DNA from: Chara braunii
Taxonomy: Eukaryota; Streptophyta; Charophyceae; Charales; Characeae
NCBI GenBank assembly: GCA_003427395.1
Contig: BFEA01000272.1
Span: 1,393,062 to 1,457,061, forward strand
DNA: 64,000 bases
Direction: 5' to 3'
Translations under genes and position numbers: made by a program
Part shown: positions 33,220-45,616 of the stretch, one piece after another
Layout of the letters: every line of letters begins with the position of its first letter
How positions within the stretch are numbered: the stretch's first letter is position 1
Notes under the pieces: generated by a model
The model's database searches: none
What the model was told of the DNA's origin: nothing
Seen by the model: the letters and a program-made list of their open reading frames with translations, nothing else

Positions 33220-34344
33220 TTCGGCTGCGCGAGTGAATAACTCTCTTAAACAGTTGCTGGAAGCTCGGGGTAGCGCGATCAGTGAGGATCGGCTCACGAG
33301 CGAAGTAAGAGGTAAGTTGAAGTGGGAGTTGGGCAACCCGATGAGCTGGTGCCAAATGTACGGGGTTGACACGTGGGGCTACGACGGACTATAGCGCGCG
33401 GGCAAACCCGACGGGTACATGAGGACTAAGCCGGGTGACAACTTCGTGGGTTGGTGCGTGATGACGGACTGTCCTCATCGAAGAGAGAGCGAGAGAGAGA
33501 GAGAGTTGAGATGGATGGGCGTGGAGTTGCAAGTTTCTTTGTCTTTTCCTTTGCTGCTTGTATATAAGTTTTGATTGCGGCTCGGACAATTCGTCCTTAT
33601 TTTCTTTCGATGTTGTCTCTCGTATGGCGTCTCATTCAGTCTCGATCCCCCCCCCCCTCTTTTGCGTACATGGGATGGACGAAGTCTTGATGAAATGATT
33701 TGCTCGTCGTTTTTGCTTAATCATCGTCGCTGCTTGTCACTTTGATTTGTTGTCGTCACGATTGGATGACTGTTGCAGTATCTGATGGGTGCGATGTCAT
33801 TTTGCATGATAGGAAATGAATGTGTGCGGGACCACTTGAGGATTAGATGATTGGGTGGGTGTCTATGCCACGTGGCGATTTTGCATGTAGGATCAAACTC
33901 TCACTTTTGCACGAGAAGCAGCCACAGGCCCGTGTAGGACCGAACACCTCGTGTGCGCACGTGTAAACGTGATCTGATCAGCACGGCCTATACGTGTCCA
34001 CACGCGGGCGATTCACGATCACTGATGAACTTGGCACCTCCCGTCTCGGGATAAGCGCGAAATTTTCTTTTTACGAAAGTTTGAGCCGACAGAAATTTCC
34101 GCCCCCATACCAGGAAATTTCCTTGTCGATCGAAGTACGATCTGATGCGTGCAGAAGGTTCTCACTACGCCGTAGTCGGTGATAAGCCGGAATGCCAAGA
34201 TATCGTATCGGGAAGGATTGCGGGATCCAGAGTACAGTGAATACTAGGAGGGAGAATACCTAAGGCAGAGACATCCGGCATTCCCCTGTCTAACCGAGAA
34301 CGACCGACTGTGTCTCAGAGACTTTCGTCCACAAATGGTTAACG

Positions 34345-35085
34345 ATCACCTGAAATTTCAGAATGAAAGATTTTGAAGTGGTCTAAACCCGTTGAAATGG
34401 CCTGAAGGCACTTCAGGTCATTTCAGAAGTTTTTGGTGGTTTGGAGGACAAGTTTTATGGGGGGGGGGGGGGGTTCCCTGCCTGTTTTTTCAGCCACTTC
34501 AGGTCATTTCAGAAATTTCAGGTGAGAACCTGAAACCCCTTTCAGAAGCTTCAGCCACTTCAGGTCATTTCAGAAATTTCAGGTGGGGACCTGAAACCGC
34601 TGAAGTGGTTGAAGCTTATGAAAGGGGTTTCGGGTACCCCCATCCAACCATTTGGATGGAGATACCTGAAACCCCTTTCAGAAGCTTCAGCCACTTCAGG
34701 TCATTTCAGGAATTTCAGGTGGGGACCTGAAACCGCTGAAGTTGCTGAAGCTTCTGAAAGGGGTTTCAGGTACACCCATCCAACCATTTGGATGGCGATA
34801 CCTGAAACCCCTTTCAGAAGCTTCAGCCACTTCAAGTCATTTCAGAAATTTCAGGTGGGGACGTGAAACCGTTGAAGTGGCTGAAGCTTCTGAAAGGGGT
34901 TTCGGGTACCCCCATGCAACCATTTGGATGGAGGTACCTGAAACCCCTTTCAGAAGCTTCAGCCACTTCAGGTCATTTCAGGAATTTCGGGTGAGGACAT
35001 GAAACCGCTGAAGTGGCTGAAGCTTCTGAAATGGGTTTCGGGTACCCCCATCCAACCATTTGGTGGAGACCTGAAGCGGCTGAAA
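34345..35085. repeat. Tandem array of palindromic units, about 134 bp each
   Basis: Each unit contains CCTGAAACCCCTTTCAGAAG / CTTCAGCCACTTCAGG and, after a short spacer, its reverse complement CTGAAGTGGCTGAAG / CTTCTGAAAGGGGTTTC, then a GGGTACCCCCATCCAACC segment. Main repeats start near 34530, 34663, 34797 and 34935, with partial units before. Long-LTR copies 1 and 3 lack the array at this place. Transcripts from either strand would fold into a series of long hairpins. A poly-G run lies at about 34459-34473. Confidence 0.9.
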
Positions 35086-35869
35086 GTGGTCTGTAAATAG
35101 TGTGTGTTGTTAACCATCTCTCATTTCGTCGCGCCATAACTAGCGACCCTAGGACTCCCGACTACCCAACTACGTATAACACGCAATATTTCATATCCCC
35201 CGGCTTCGTCGTTATCGCCACCAATTTCCCTCTCTTCCATATCCTCCTCCCATATCACCAGCTCACGGTGGTTCCGTGGAACTCCATAGCCCCATATTGG
35301 CCCCACACGTCGTGCAGAAATTGCAGACGACGCGACAACCGCCGAGCCTCTGGAATTACGGAGCCTAACGATAACGCGCGACGACAATTGACACGTGCCC
35401 ACACCCGGAGGTCCGACCCATAGAAATCGCAACCCCAAGCGGACCTCTCCCGAACCGCCGTCACTAGAACGGGCGGATCGGGCAGCCCACGATGCACCGC
35501 GCATGCCATCTGCCTTATGCTACATGACATCGACCGCCTTCAGACCGAAAGTAACTCGTCCCTTAGCCTCATTGCACCTATGCCACTGAAACCTTGCCAT
35601 AGGAGATCTCAGTTCTGACCTGGGACTCCACCCCCAATTTCCCAAAAATCCTTGGCACACCCCTTTTCGCACTTCCAGGCCCACATCCCACTCCGACCAG
35701 GAAGTCGTGCCGGGCGTGAGGTTGGGCGTCACAAGACAGCGAACTGTGCAAATAGTACATGTGTGCACTTTCCGCCACTCATTTTGGGAAGGAAACTCTA
35801 ATAGTTGAACATTGCTAAAAAAGACACCCACATCATATCAAGACGAGAGAACTTGGATAGCTAGTGCAG

Positions 35870-36470
35870 GCGCGAGCTTTTACCAAGAAGCCTGGGTGTT
35901 GGAAGAGAAGGTCAGATAGTCGAGAGCTGCTCAGATAGATAGAAACACTAGGCTAAGCCGAGAGCTGCTCAGATAGATAGAAACACTTACACAGACCCGA
36001 GGCAGGAAACTCCATAGACGGTAAGAAAGTAATCCTTCACTGCAAAGTCTGGCGGTCGGAGAAGGGGTACATATAGTCATATGCGGCTTAGTCGAATGCA
36101 AATCACTTACACAACGGCCTACGATGTCCAGATATTGGGACAGATGCGCAGATCATTGAATGTTGCTCAAAAACACTTACCCCAGATCAAACCGAGTGAT
36201 TCGACAACCAGCAAGCACAGACAAATCCAACCACTTATACCAGCCCGAACCAAGAGACTCGATAACCCGCGGGCTTCTACCGCGAAGTCTGAATATTCGA
36301 ACAGACGCACAAATAGCTCAAAGCAATTGTACCGGACCGAGCTAAGAGACTCGATGACCGGCAAGCTTTTACCACAAAGTCTGAGTATTTGAACAGAAAC
36401 ACAGATGGCTTAGAGCACTTGTCTCGAACCAAGGCAAGAGACTCGACAACTCGCAAGCTTCTACCGGGGA
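35870..36470. repeat. Imperfect tandem repeats, about 90-bp unit
   Basis: AAGAGACTCGA, GCAAGCTTCTACC, AAGTCTGA-TATT-GAACAGA and CACTT-TACC recur at about 90-bp intervals, best preserved at 36183-36470, with looser copies back to 35870, including a 38-bp duplication around CGAGAGCTGCTCAGATAGAT (about 35930 and 35960). Confidence 0.7.
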
Positions 36471-37017
36471 GACTAAATGGAAGCCCCCTTTACATAGAGT
36501 GTGTCCCAACTGCAGAATGCTTGGCCAACGCTGACCAAAAGAGTGTCCCGTTGATCCGACCGAGTGGACAGTTGCCAATTCCCCACCTTTCGCTTCCCTC
36601 TATGTGGATCCTTGTTTTTTCTTTGTCGTCCGTCCCTCACAGCGTGGAACTGATTGGCCTTCCCCTCGGACCTTCTTCAGAACCACCTGACTCGAGAGTC
36701 TTTAGTAGGGAGGCCGGGGCGTGGCGGACTTCAGTCCTACCGCTTCTTGGAAACAGGCGCCCGCCCTCCGGGTTCTCGCGAGTCCTCTCTTCTCTTTTTC
36801 CAAGGTGTTCGCGATCAGCGAACTACGAGACTCTGCTTTGCTCTTTCCCTCTATCACGGCAAGGTCCGTCTTCTCGCCTGCCACCATCCGTCCAATCACT
36901 ACCCTCGTACGACTTCCCTCTCCCTCGATCTCCGCTCGCGGAGCCCCTCCGTGAGCGCCACAATGCCCTCCCCTGACTCCCGTCGAGGCTCTGCCTCCTC
37001 CCTCTCCTCTCCTTTTC

Positions 37018-37021
<4 letters not shown>
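36471..37021. other. Unassigned, pyrimidine-biased
   Basis: A 195-codon plus-strand frame (36389-36976) and overlapping frames are Ser/Pro/Leu-rich and lack any motif; they reflect composition. No supported gene. Confidence 0.4.
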
Positions 37022-37074
<53 letters not shown>

Positions 37075-37081
37075 NNNNNNN

Positions 37082-37170
<89 letters not shown>
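37022..37170 (+). repeat. (CT)n-(AT)n compound microsatellite with 7-bp N gap
   Basis: CT repeats from about 37022, N at 37075-37081, CT again to about 37130, then AT repeats to about 37170. The N run marks unresolved repeat length in the assembly. Confidence 0.95.
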
Positions 37171-37172
<2 letters not shown>

Positions 37173-38555
37173 TTCTTTCTCTCTATCTCTCCCTCTTGTT
37201 CTCTCGTGCCCTCTTGACCCCGTGCGCTAGTGTCCCCTGCCTGAGTTATGATGCCAGCTATCTGCCCTCCGAGCTCGCGGACAAAGTTGGTCTTGCCACT
37301 TCTTTCGCAGGAAATACCACCCGTCGCCAGGTTCTAGAATGCACTCACTCCACCAGTGGACATGAGTACACTAACAGATAAGCTTCTTTTGCTTATCTCC
37401 ACTACCTGCGTTTGTCTCAAGATGTTGTTATCACCTCTTTCACAGAGGCGTGCATGCGCTCGCAGCCTCCCGTACAAGTCCTTCGTCCCCGAATGCCACG
37501 AGCGCCTTCGAAGGTGCGCCGCTCACTGGTCGAGCGTACCTCTGCGACTTCTCGATCGAGCACCTCCCAGCTAAATCCCTCGAGTGCCGCTGAAAGTGCG
37601 CATCCCTCCACTCTTGTGCGACCTCTCCTTCGAGAACCTTGTACTCCCCCCCTTCTAAACGGGTTGTCCTGCTCTTTATACCTCCGGGCTCGACTTCCCT
37701 CGCCACTCTTCAAGTTGGCTCGATTGTTGCTCCTCTTGGCCCGATCGTAGCTGTTCTTGGCTCGATCATCTGGCGGTAACTCCAAATTTTTCTTGATTAT
37801 TTGGCGGCAACTCCAAATGTTTCGAAATTTGGACTGCCCGCCTAGTCGACCATCACTTCTCCCTCAATCCGTGCGTGCCAACCCCTCCTCCAACCACATT
37901 CCTTCCTCGTCTCTCTTGAAGGATCGCTAGGGAGCGCGCTACTTTTTCATTCTCCCGCCTCCAAGGTCACACATTTTCAACTGTCGGGTTCATTTCCCGG
38001 ACTCCCTCCGGACATTTGACATCTGCTCCTCTGACAATTACCAAGAAACCTCACGTGGCTGTTCGTGTTTCGTGGGACTCCCTGAAGATTGAACCCCCCT
38101 CCTCACGTTTGTACTTGTTTCCCCCGCTTGCTGCACGCACCCGCTCTCACGCCCAAATCACACCTCTCATTGTCGATGCCCATTTTGCAATGACCGATCG
38201 TCTTGAGCGCTTCACCTTGTGCTCGTCGATGTTGTCCTCCTTTCCCCACTCATCTCACATCCTCTCCTTGAATCCTTCATCCCCCACTTCCTCACTACTG
38301 ATCTCTGCCTCTCACCCCGCTCCGTTTGGATCGATCCCGCTCTCTGCTCACTTGTAGGTGCTTCTGCGTTAGACGCCTGCCTTCGGACAATTTGGTCCCA
38401 CCGTATATTTGCCAAGCCGTAGTTGCTACCGATTCCCAGCTTTCGACAGGGGCCCGACTTAGCTGTCAGCGCTTGAATTAGGAAAGTCAATGTCGCCCCA
38501 ATAGAATGCGCGAAACCTTCTCTCATTCCACGACGGCGGTCGTCCAAAGCAGATC
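37171..38555. other. Unassigned interval
   Basis: Only short frames. A small duplication of TTGGCGGCAACTCCAAAT-type sequence lies at about 37770-37830. Nothing else is recognisable. Confidence 0.4.
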
Positions 38556-38561
38556 ATGAAT

Positions 38562-38703
38562 CGAAACCGGACCATACCGCCCCAGTCAGCTGATTCAAGC
38601 ACCAATGGCTGCGATGTCCGTCGGTGGCAGCCCGAAACCGGACCATACCGCCCCGCTCAACTGATTCAAGCGCCCATGGTTGATATGTCCATCAACGGGC
38701 GCC
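38562..38703. repeat. 71-bp tandem duplication
   Basis: CGAAACCGGACCATACCGCC starts at 38562 and again at 38633, followed by TGATTCAAGC and GATGTCC in both copies. Confidence 0.85.
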
Positions 38704-39650
38704 ATCTGCCCCCTCTTATGCCTCTCTTCCTCGGGGAAGTCGCTCGTTTGCTTCCCACTTTGAGCTTCCCGCCACGGTCGGATAACGCAGTCCTATCGAA
38801 CGCGCTGAAGTACACACCATGAAATGAACACCTTTTCCTACTAGGCTGACTGCATCCATCTTGGTCATTTCTCAGCGCAGGATTTGCCCTAAATGAGACC
38901 ACGGACTTCATGTCCTACTGACTGATCCTTTTCCAGTCATTCAGTTGAGATCAGTCGTGCGTGGTTACCATACCCAAAGTGATTCTTCTGCGGTGGCCGC
39001 CCGGCTATTCCAAACACTTCGGCGATCTTCGTATCAAAGCTGACTCGACAAACGTTCCCTCGAGCTGGACATGATGGTAGCGGTAAAACCTGTTCTTGTG
39101 ACGGCCCCCATTCCTTCCAGTTCCGTCGTACACTCCCTGGCTTGGCTGTGCTTCGGTGTGACTCCACAATCGCCCGTAACTGAAGGTTATCATCATGATG
39201 TCTCTTCTTGCCCATCTTTTTGCTTTTAAGTTTTTTCGGCTTGGTCCAGAAGCTCACCCCTTTTTTTTTTTTTTTTTTAGCACTATCACAAAATTTTCGA
39301 TTCTGGTCCGCATCTGACACCCGGGGCGTCCTCTCTACTTGTTCCAAGGTTGGCATGAAGAACAACCCACCCGAAAATTTTCCTCAAAGCCCCCAATCTC
39401 ATGCATTCACACATCCAAAATATGCAAAGTCATAGAAAACGCACTCAAACTGATCTTCACTTCATAATTAGTTTCAGTGAAGATTCGGAGTGTTGTTGAC
39501 CATGTGTAACTTATCATCGCCCCTCTTTATCTCATACTATTATAAGTGCTTCTGGCTTCTATGGGAGACCGTTCTGTGACCCTATTTGAAGATCCATCTT
39601 ACCTTTTGTCTCTTGTTGAAGAGGGCGCGCCGCTTTTGCAAGAGCGCATG

Positions 39651-40982
39651 GTCCTTCAGCAGTGGTTGAGGTGCAGTACTCGACAGTAGTTGTGGTTGTA
39701 GTTTCAAACCCTCCTTCTGAGGGTTTGGGACCGGATCTTTATTGACTACCCTTTCGACGTCAGAGTACTGGCAGGACGTCCTTCTTGGTTATTGGAGAAC
39801 TCTTCTTAAGTTTCCTTCCTTTACCTGTGGGAAGGTCTGTGGACTGTAAGATCCTGGCTTCCAGCGTCCACGACTTATTAGGGGGGGCAGGGTTGGGGGT
39901 TAACCAAATCATGACGATGTTGAGCAGCTTTTGGGGCAAGACATGTCATTGGGGGCCGATGCTCCAGTACTGACCTCAAAACTTGGGTTTGCCTTCAAAC
40001 TCGTGGTATGTGTTATCCCAACAATCGTCTGGGAGTCCAAGGTGCAGTGTTTGTAATATGTTACAAAGCCAGTAGATAGGGGATTGCGCTAATCTGGGGC
40101 TGATAATCCAGCGGGGGTAGATTAGGGCAACTCCTTGATTGGGTCATACTTTGGGGGGAATGGTAGGACCTAATGGTGAGTATGGTTGTAAGTGGGACTG
40201 TCCCAGGTTGGGGCTGAAAAAAGACTACCCATCAGGGAGGTTCATTTCAGCGGAGGCAACAAGCGGCGAGAAGGAACAGTGGGGGGAAGAGGAATAGAAT
40301 TCATATCTACTGACGTCAATCATTATCATCACCACCCTCATCAGATATGTTATCTGTTGGGACTCAACTAAATCAAATCCTTTATTTTTAGGTATTATTA
40401 TCAATGTTGTTGATTGTCTGATTGAGTTGTGAATGTGCACTTGCCTAGGTCGAGTTGATGCCAGAACGACGTTGACCGGTGCTAGGGCATCGCCCTGTAA
40501 CCTAAACTACTAGGAGTTTGAGGTCATGTAGAGAGATCTGGGGATTGCTGAGGGAGGAAGACAGTCCACTAATTTGACCGATGGTAACAATCCTGCCGAC
40601 AATGGTCGGAGCTGGGGCGGGTAGCACTGCCTTGTAACCTAACTAAACACACGGTGTGAGACTTGGTAGAGGTGGGATTGATACACAACACAACATCATA
40701 TGGCAATTGCAGGAATTGGTATAAATACCTGGAATTAGGATAGGGTCCCATGTTGTAGTTCTGAGTAGAGAACATTCTGATTAGCCTTCCTGATCACTCT
40801 TCCTTATTGGCTAATACTTAGAAAGTGACTGCTCAGATCATGATTCTGATTAGTAGAAAATCATCAGTTTTAGCATCATCATCATCATCATCATATCATC
40901 ATATGTTGGTTACTATGGGTACATTGTGAGGACCCCGGCCTCAATGTTCTCAAATATCAATACAAGCCTTGGGCACAGGGCC

Positions 40983-41018
<36 letters not shown>

Positions 41019-41604
41019 AGCCACGACTCTGATTTTTTGTTCCAGGGAGACTTGCGGGTGGGTTGTAGATTCCCCCTCCTCCTCTCTATCCTTCATTATG
41101 ACGTTCACATTGAAAGTGGGGATAGCAACAACAAATATTCTTAGACCACAATGACTAGTACTTGGACCGACATTTTTTTCCAACGCGACGCACTGCGAAA
41201 TTCGGGGCTTGGGTACCGGAGTAAAATGACTCGCAACACTAATCAAAAAGAAAATTGCACCGGTTTAATTTCTTTTGGCGTACAGGGCTTAACAAGCTTA
41301 ACAAGTGAAGGGTAAAAAATATTGGTGCATATTGTAGGTCCAAACTTTTTATGGTTTTAGATGCTACATTTTTTTTGAAATAATATCAATTTCGGTCTTC
41401 AAGGGGGAGTGAACATAGACCCCTAGTAGGCATACCACGGGTCGCTCCAATTTATTGATGGGGAGCTGCACCTGTTGGAAATCGGGTTCAGTGTCCCAAA
41501 AAGTAAACAGTTAATCGGGCCATCACTCGACTTCGACTACTGATAGCTAAGAATAAGTTTTAGTACGCAATTGACCACACATACCGATGATATGTGAGAA
41601 AAAC
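39651..41604 (+). mobile_element. Insertion in the left foldback arm, probably retroposed
   Basis: It interrupts an otherwise continuous arm. It includes two related segments with TGTAACCTAA (about 40498 and 40634), a CAT/ATC trinucleotide tail at about 40873-40908, and a 29-A run at 40986-41014, the kind of tails left by LINE-mediated insertion on the plus strand. No reverse transcriptase motif is seen, so it may be a 5-prime-truncated LINE or a non-autonomous retroposon. 41015-41604 has no recognised content. Confidence 0.5.
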
Positions 41605-42434
41605 ATAGTGTTTTTGCACCCATTTATTACTGTAGGGTGCCTAACCATTTGTACACCACTATCACCAGTCATGTATAAGAATGGAAGATTTGCTGTTTTG
41701 CTGACTATGAAGACAAAGACAACCAATGACAATTGATGACAAACTGTGCACCTTGTGGCAAAGGCCGGATTCATTTAGTGGCAAAATTTTTGGGGGGTCT
41801 GTGCTTGGAGGGATGGTGGGAGTCAGCATGACGACCTGCTCTAGAGCAAAGGATATCCATGGTAAGAGTGTCGTCAACAAGAAATTTTGAATCCATTGCA
41901 GAGATTATACCATAACTTTAGTAATAATTTCAATAATGCCAAGTTCACAATTGAATCTTGGTTGTACGATTGATTGTCATGTCAACGGATTGATTGCATT
42001 TTGACATTCATGGTTACCTCGCTAGAAAAAAGCGGCCACCTGTTGCTGGAGAGAGCACATAATCTCATCGCTGAGTAATCTGATAGTGGTTCTATACCAG
42101 AATGTAGCTAGTACAGAGAGCGTCCCGAAAGAGAGGCATGTGTATCCGTCCTCCGTGCCAATTTTCTTGGCGAAGGAGAGTGTACGGTTGGTAGACAGTC
42201 GCCCGACACCGGTATCATAGTTGAGTACATATGCGTGCCCAGAGGCTATGTATGTTTGTATGAGCCCATAGGCTATGTGTATATATTGTCTACCCGAATA
42301 CTATATGTGCTTTGTGTAACTGTATAGCAAGATGTATATGCCCGAAGGCCAGATATGTGTAGTGCTATGTAGAGGGAACTACGGGTTCGTTGACGAGATG
42401 AAGCCAAGTTGGACAAGAACACCCCCAAAGTCCC

Positions 42435-42500
42435 AAGCCAGACTTGAACCCATGATCTATGACATGTAAGTGGAAGACTCTACCATTTGAACAACAATTG
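42435..42500 (-). other. tRNA-like sequence (boxes A and B)
   Basis: On the minus strand TGTTCAAATGGTAGAGTC resembles box A (42483-42493 core) and GGTTCAAGTCTGGC resembles box B (42440-42450 core), spaced as in a tRNA gene. I could not fold a full acceptor stem, so it is better read as a tRNA-derived SINE head or pseudo-tRNA than a functional tRNA. Confidence 0.45.
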
Positions 42501-42614
42501 CAAACGGCACCTGTGTGTGATATGCCAGACTATGGAGATCAACAAAACAACCACGAGCAACAACAACAAGCAACCCATACAGTATCAAGACCCGACATAC
42601 AACACCATGGACAA

Positions 42615-42805
42615 CCCTTAGGTGGTGCACAGGCAGTGTCTGTAAAAGCTTACCATGCGTCAACCCAAGGGGGTGTGTGTCCAGTTGTGCGTCATTCTAA
42701 CACTCTGTCGGTGTCCATGCGCAAGGCTGCAGAGTTTTGAGCCCTCAACCTCATACCGCAATGCGCATTTCCAACCAGTGCTCTAACCACGGAGCTCTAT
42801 CAACT
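42615..42805 (-). mobile_element. tRNA-derived SINE, copy 1
   Basis: On the minus strand it begins near GATAGAGCTCCGTGGTTAGA, continues TTGGTTGGAAATGCGCATTG and GTATGAGGTTG, then GGCTCAAAACT (box B, 42733-42743), and a body with GCATGGACACCGAC and GACGCATGGTAAGC. The same order occurs at 51815-51995. It has no coding frame. Confidence 0.65.
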
Positions 42806-42915
42806 GGACAATCTAATGCATTCTCTAAGTTGTTAGCAACCAACAACATTCTCACGAAATTGGATTACATTCCAAATTACATTAGTTGCACTTACAACAA
42901 GAACAACAACATTTA

Positions 42916-43075
42916 TCTGCCCCACTGGACCAAGCGCTTTCCACTGCTATTCGGTCAATGGAGTACCAGCTAATGACAATCAATGAACAAGACAATCTGC
43001 CCCACTGGACCAAGTGCTTTCCACTGCTATTCGGTCAATGGAGGACCAGCTAATGACAATCATTGAACAACGGTG
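42916..43075. repeat. 80-bp tandem duplication
   Basis: TCTGCCCCACTGGACCAAG starts at 42916 and 42996, followed by CTTTCCACTGCTATTCGG in both. The copies differ at only a few bases, so the duplication is recent relative to its surroundings. Confidence 0.9.
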
Positions 43076-43559
43076 ACAAGGTACTCGCAATCGTGGCAAG
43101 ATCCATAAGCATTGAATAGAAGGCTCTATGGAGACCTGATTTTTTGTTATGGCGAAGGCCCTAGTAGGGAGAACCACCATAGAAGCCTTGGTGGGCCTAA
43201 CAGAAGCATAGCACAACATTCATTAACTACCACCACACCACAAGGCGTGTACATACATAAAAACTTCTTCCAAGATTTATTTACATCCCAATGTACCCAA
43301 TTTTCATGCGAGTAGAGAACTGCATAAATTGATGATTTTTTTACCTCCCTTCACTAAAGACTCTCTAACCAACAAAGGGATCTTTGGGAACGCCCGCTTT
43401 CTTTGTAGGAAATATGGACTACCTTGATGTTCATGGAGGAGGAAAGGGCCCTTGGCATTGATTGTCTACAAACGAATTTTGGGAGTCCCTATGAAATCTC
43501 TCCCTAGATCTGGGTTACTATCACGTGGTGTGGATAACTAGGAAAATATGAGAGTTGGT

Positions 43560-44200
43560 GGGCCAAGGGGTCTTGATCTTGTTGTACAAGAAGGTGGGAG
43601 GGGAAACTAACATTCGAGAATATTAATACATCACTCTCGTGACGATTGTTAGAACCTGGTGGCAAACACGCTTGCCAACCGGATGTTGGGGTCCATGGAG
43701 GAACATCATACATCCGTCAAAGTCCAGTTTCATCAATGAAAGGCGGATCCAAGACAATATCCTCCTAATCAATCAGATGATCAAACTCTCACATCCGTCT
43801 AAACACAATGCAACCTTCATTTTTATTGATTTGAGAATGCGTATGATCATGTGGACTGGTTCTTTTGAAATAAATGTCTGAAAAAGGTAAGTTTTAGCTT
43901 GTACATCTAACGATGTGTGGAGATTTTGCAGCATATTGCTACCACCAAAGTAAACGTCAATGACAATGTGGCCCCACTTTTCACCTTCAGCAGTCGGTTA
44001 GGCAAGGTCACTCTATCGGTCCCTATCTTTTCATGAAAATAATGGAAGCACTATTGGCAAACCTTCGAATAAATAAAAATATTCACAAAATCAAAATATG
44101 CTCCATCCCTGAGGACGTGATTTTGGTTTGCTCCTTATTTGCAGATAACCTCCCTGGAAAATATATTAAAAAGTAAAAGTCTAATGAAATGGTTATGCAG
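43560..44200 (+). pseudogene. LINE reverse transcriptase fragment
   Basis: Mixed frames give VTIVRTWWQTRLPTGC / NLVANTLANRMLGS, then SKSSFINERRIQDNILLINQ, the conserved RxIQDNI motif of LINE RT, followed by FIFIDLRM and ENAYDHVDWFF, matching the (F)(D)xxKAYDxVxW block. At 44130 ILVCSLFADN stands in for the FADD catalytic motif, with Asn for the second Asp. It sits in the centre of the large foldback and is inactive. Confidence 0.75.
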
Positions 44201-45616
44201 GTTATATAACATGAGGGTACATTGGGCAATAAAACTTTAGGCTGATCATTTGTGGATTCACTATCAAGGGGGTGGGCCATCAAAGTCCCCTGATATTGAA
44301 TGGCTGCCCCACAATGCCCCAATCAAATTACTTCAAGTTGGAATTCAAATGACGGCAGAGAGTCGACCACTGTCCAATGATGACTAACTTTCCCGACTGG
44401 TCTTGGCAAAATTGGCACGGTGGAAGGACAAACATGCCTCTCTTTCGGGACGTTCTCTGTACTTGCTACACTCTGGTACAGAACCATTATCAGATCACTC
44501 AGTGATGAGATTATCACAAGTGGTTAAGGGGACCCCCACTTTGGCCTTATGGTTTTCTTATAAATAGAGGTGAAAAATGGGGGGTCGGTTAACCTTTTCT
44601 CGAGATTACGTGTTCTCTCCAACACCAGGTGACCGCTTTTCTCTAGCGAGGTAACCATGAATGTCAAAATGCGGTCAGTCCGGTGACGCGATGATCAATT
44701 GTACAACCGAGATTCAAATGTGAACTTGACATTATTGACCATATTACTCAAGTCATGGTCCAATCTCTGCAATAGATTCAAAATTTCTTGTTCACGGTAC
44801 ATTTACCATGGATAGCCTTCGCTCTAGAGCAGGTTGCCACACTTACTCCCACCATCCCTCCAAGCACAGACCCCCAAAAAAAATTGTCGTTGAGTGAAAC
44901 CGGCCTTTGCCACAAGGTGCACAATCTGTCATTAATTGCCATTGCATGTCTTTGTCTTTATAGTCAGCAAAACGGCAGGTTCTTCATTCTCATACAGGAC
45001 TGGTGATAATGCTATACAGATGGTTAGGCGCCCTACAATAATAAATGGGTGAAAAGGCACTATGTTTTTGGGTCACTACATGCGCTCTTGCAAAAGCAGG
45101 ACACCCTCTTCAACAAGAGATGAAAGGTAAGATCGATCTTCAAATAGGGTCACTACAACGGTCTCCCATAGAAGCTCGAAGCACTTATAACAAAATATGG
45201 GATAAAGAGGGGCGATGAAAAGTCATACATGGTCAACAACACTTTGAATCTTCACTGAAACTAATTATGAAGTGAAGATATTTCAACATTTTTGAAGTTT
45301 AATGAAATCGAGTTTTAATGATAAAAAAGGTTGAAAATGTTGAATGTCCCTACGTTGAATAAATCTTCAAAATGTTCGCCCCACTTATCCCTCTCTGTTC
45401 GAATCGTCAAAATGTTGAAGTACACCCCCCATTGTCCGAGTGTGTATGAACAATGAATGCACATTATTTAAACATTAAATATTAGAGGACCCTATAAAAG
45501 TCTCCCTCGGAATTGAGACTGTAAGAGGCACCTTAAGGAAAGAAGCATGAAGTTTTGACAATATTCGGGATGGAATCCTTCTGACTAACTCACTCACCGT
45601 TTTTAAAAAAAAAATA

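Larger units (their letters stand above)
32420..35733 (+). mobile_element. Long-LTR family 'L', copy 2: solo LTR with target duplication
   Basis: It starts TGTGACG (32420) and ends CGTCACA (35727-35733), a perfect 7-bp terminal inverted repeat. AGAC precedes it (32416-32419) and follows it (35734-35737), a 4-bp target duplication. Internally it aligns with copy 1 throughout: the TATA-like box, GGGGTTGACACG, GA tract and CCCCTGTCTAACCGAGAACGA. Without the palindromic array at about 34345-35085 it is about 2.57 kb. No internal region is attached, so it is a solo LTR left by LTR-LTR recombination. Confidence 0.85.
39440..45280. repeat. Large foldback: inverted arms of roughly 0.9 kb, interrupted
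   Basis: The left arm is 39440-39650 plus about 41605-42180; the right arm is 44397-45280. Matching pairs include CTTCACTTCATAATTAGTTTC (39458) with its complement near 45260, CTTTTGCAAGAGCGCATG (39632) with its complement at about 45090, GTGCACCTTGTGGCAAAGGC (about 41746) with its complement near 44910, and CGTCCCGAAAGAGAGGCATG (about 42122) with its complement near 44440. The left arm is split by about 1.95 kb of inserted DNA (39651-41604) and the right arm has about 90 bp (44520-44605) absent from the left. The 2.2-kb centre holds SINE, tRNA-like and LINE RT sequences. Confidence 0.85.

Noticed and set aside
20952-35423. Apparent shared protein motif P-W----P-WP-T-C--C in frames at 20952-21260 (minus) and 35100-35423 (plus)
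   Set aside because: Both lie at the same position of the long LTR; the similarity is DNA-level homology of LTR copies with no conserved complete frame, and copy 1 does not keep it.
38937-39365. 142-codon minus-strand frame with a Lys-rich segment
   Set aside because: Its Lys run comes from a poly-T tract (about 39259-39278) and no family is recognisable.
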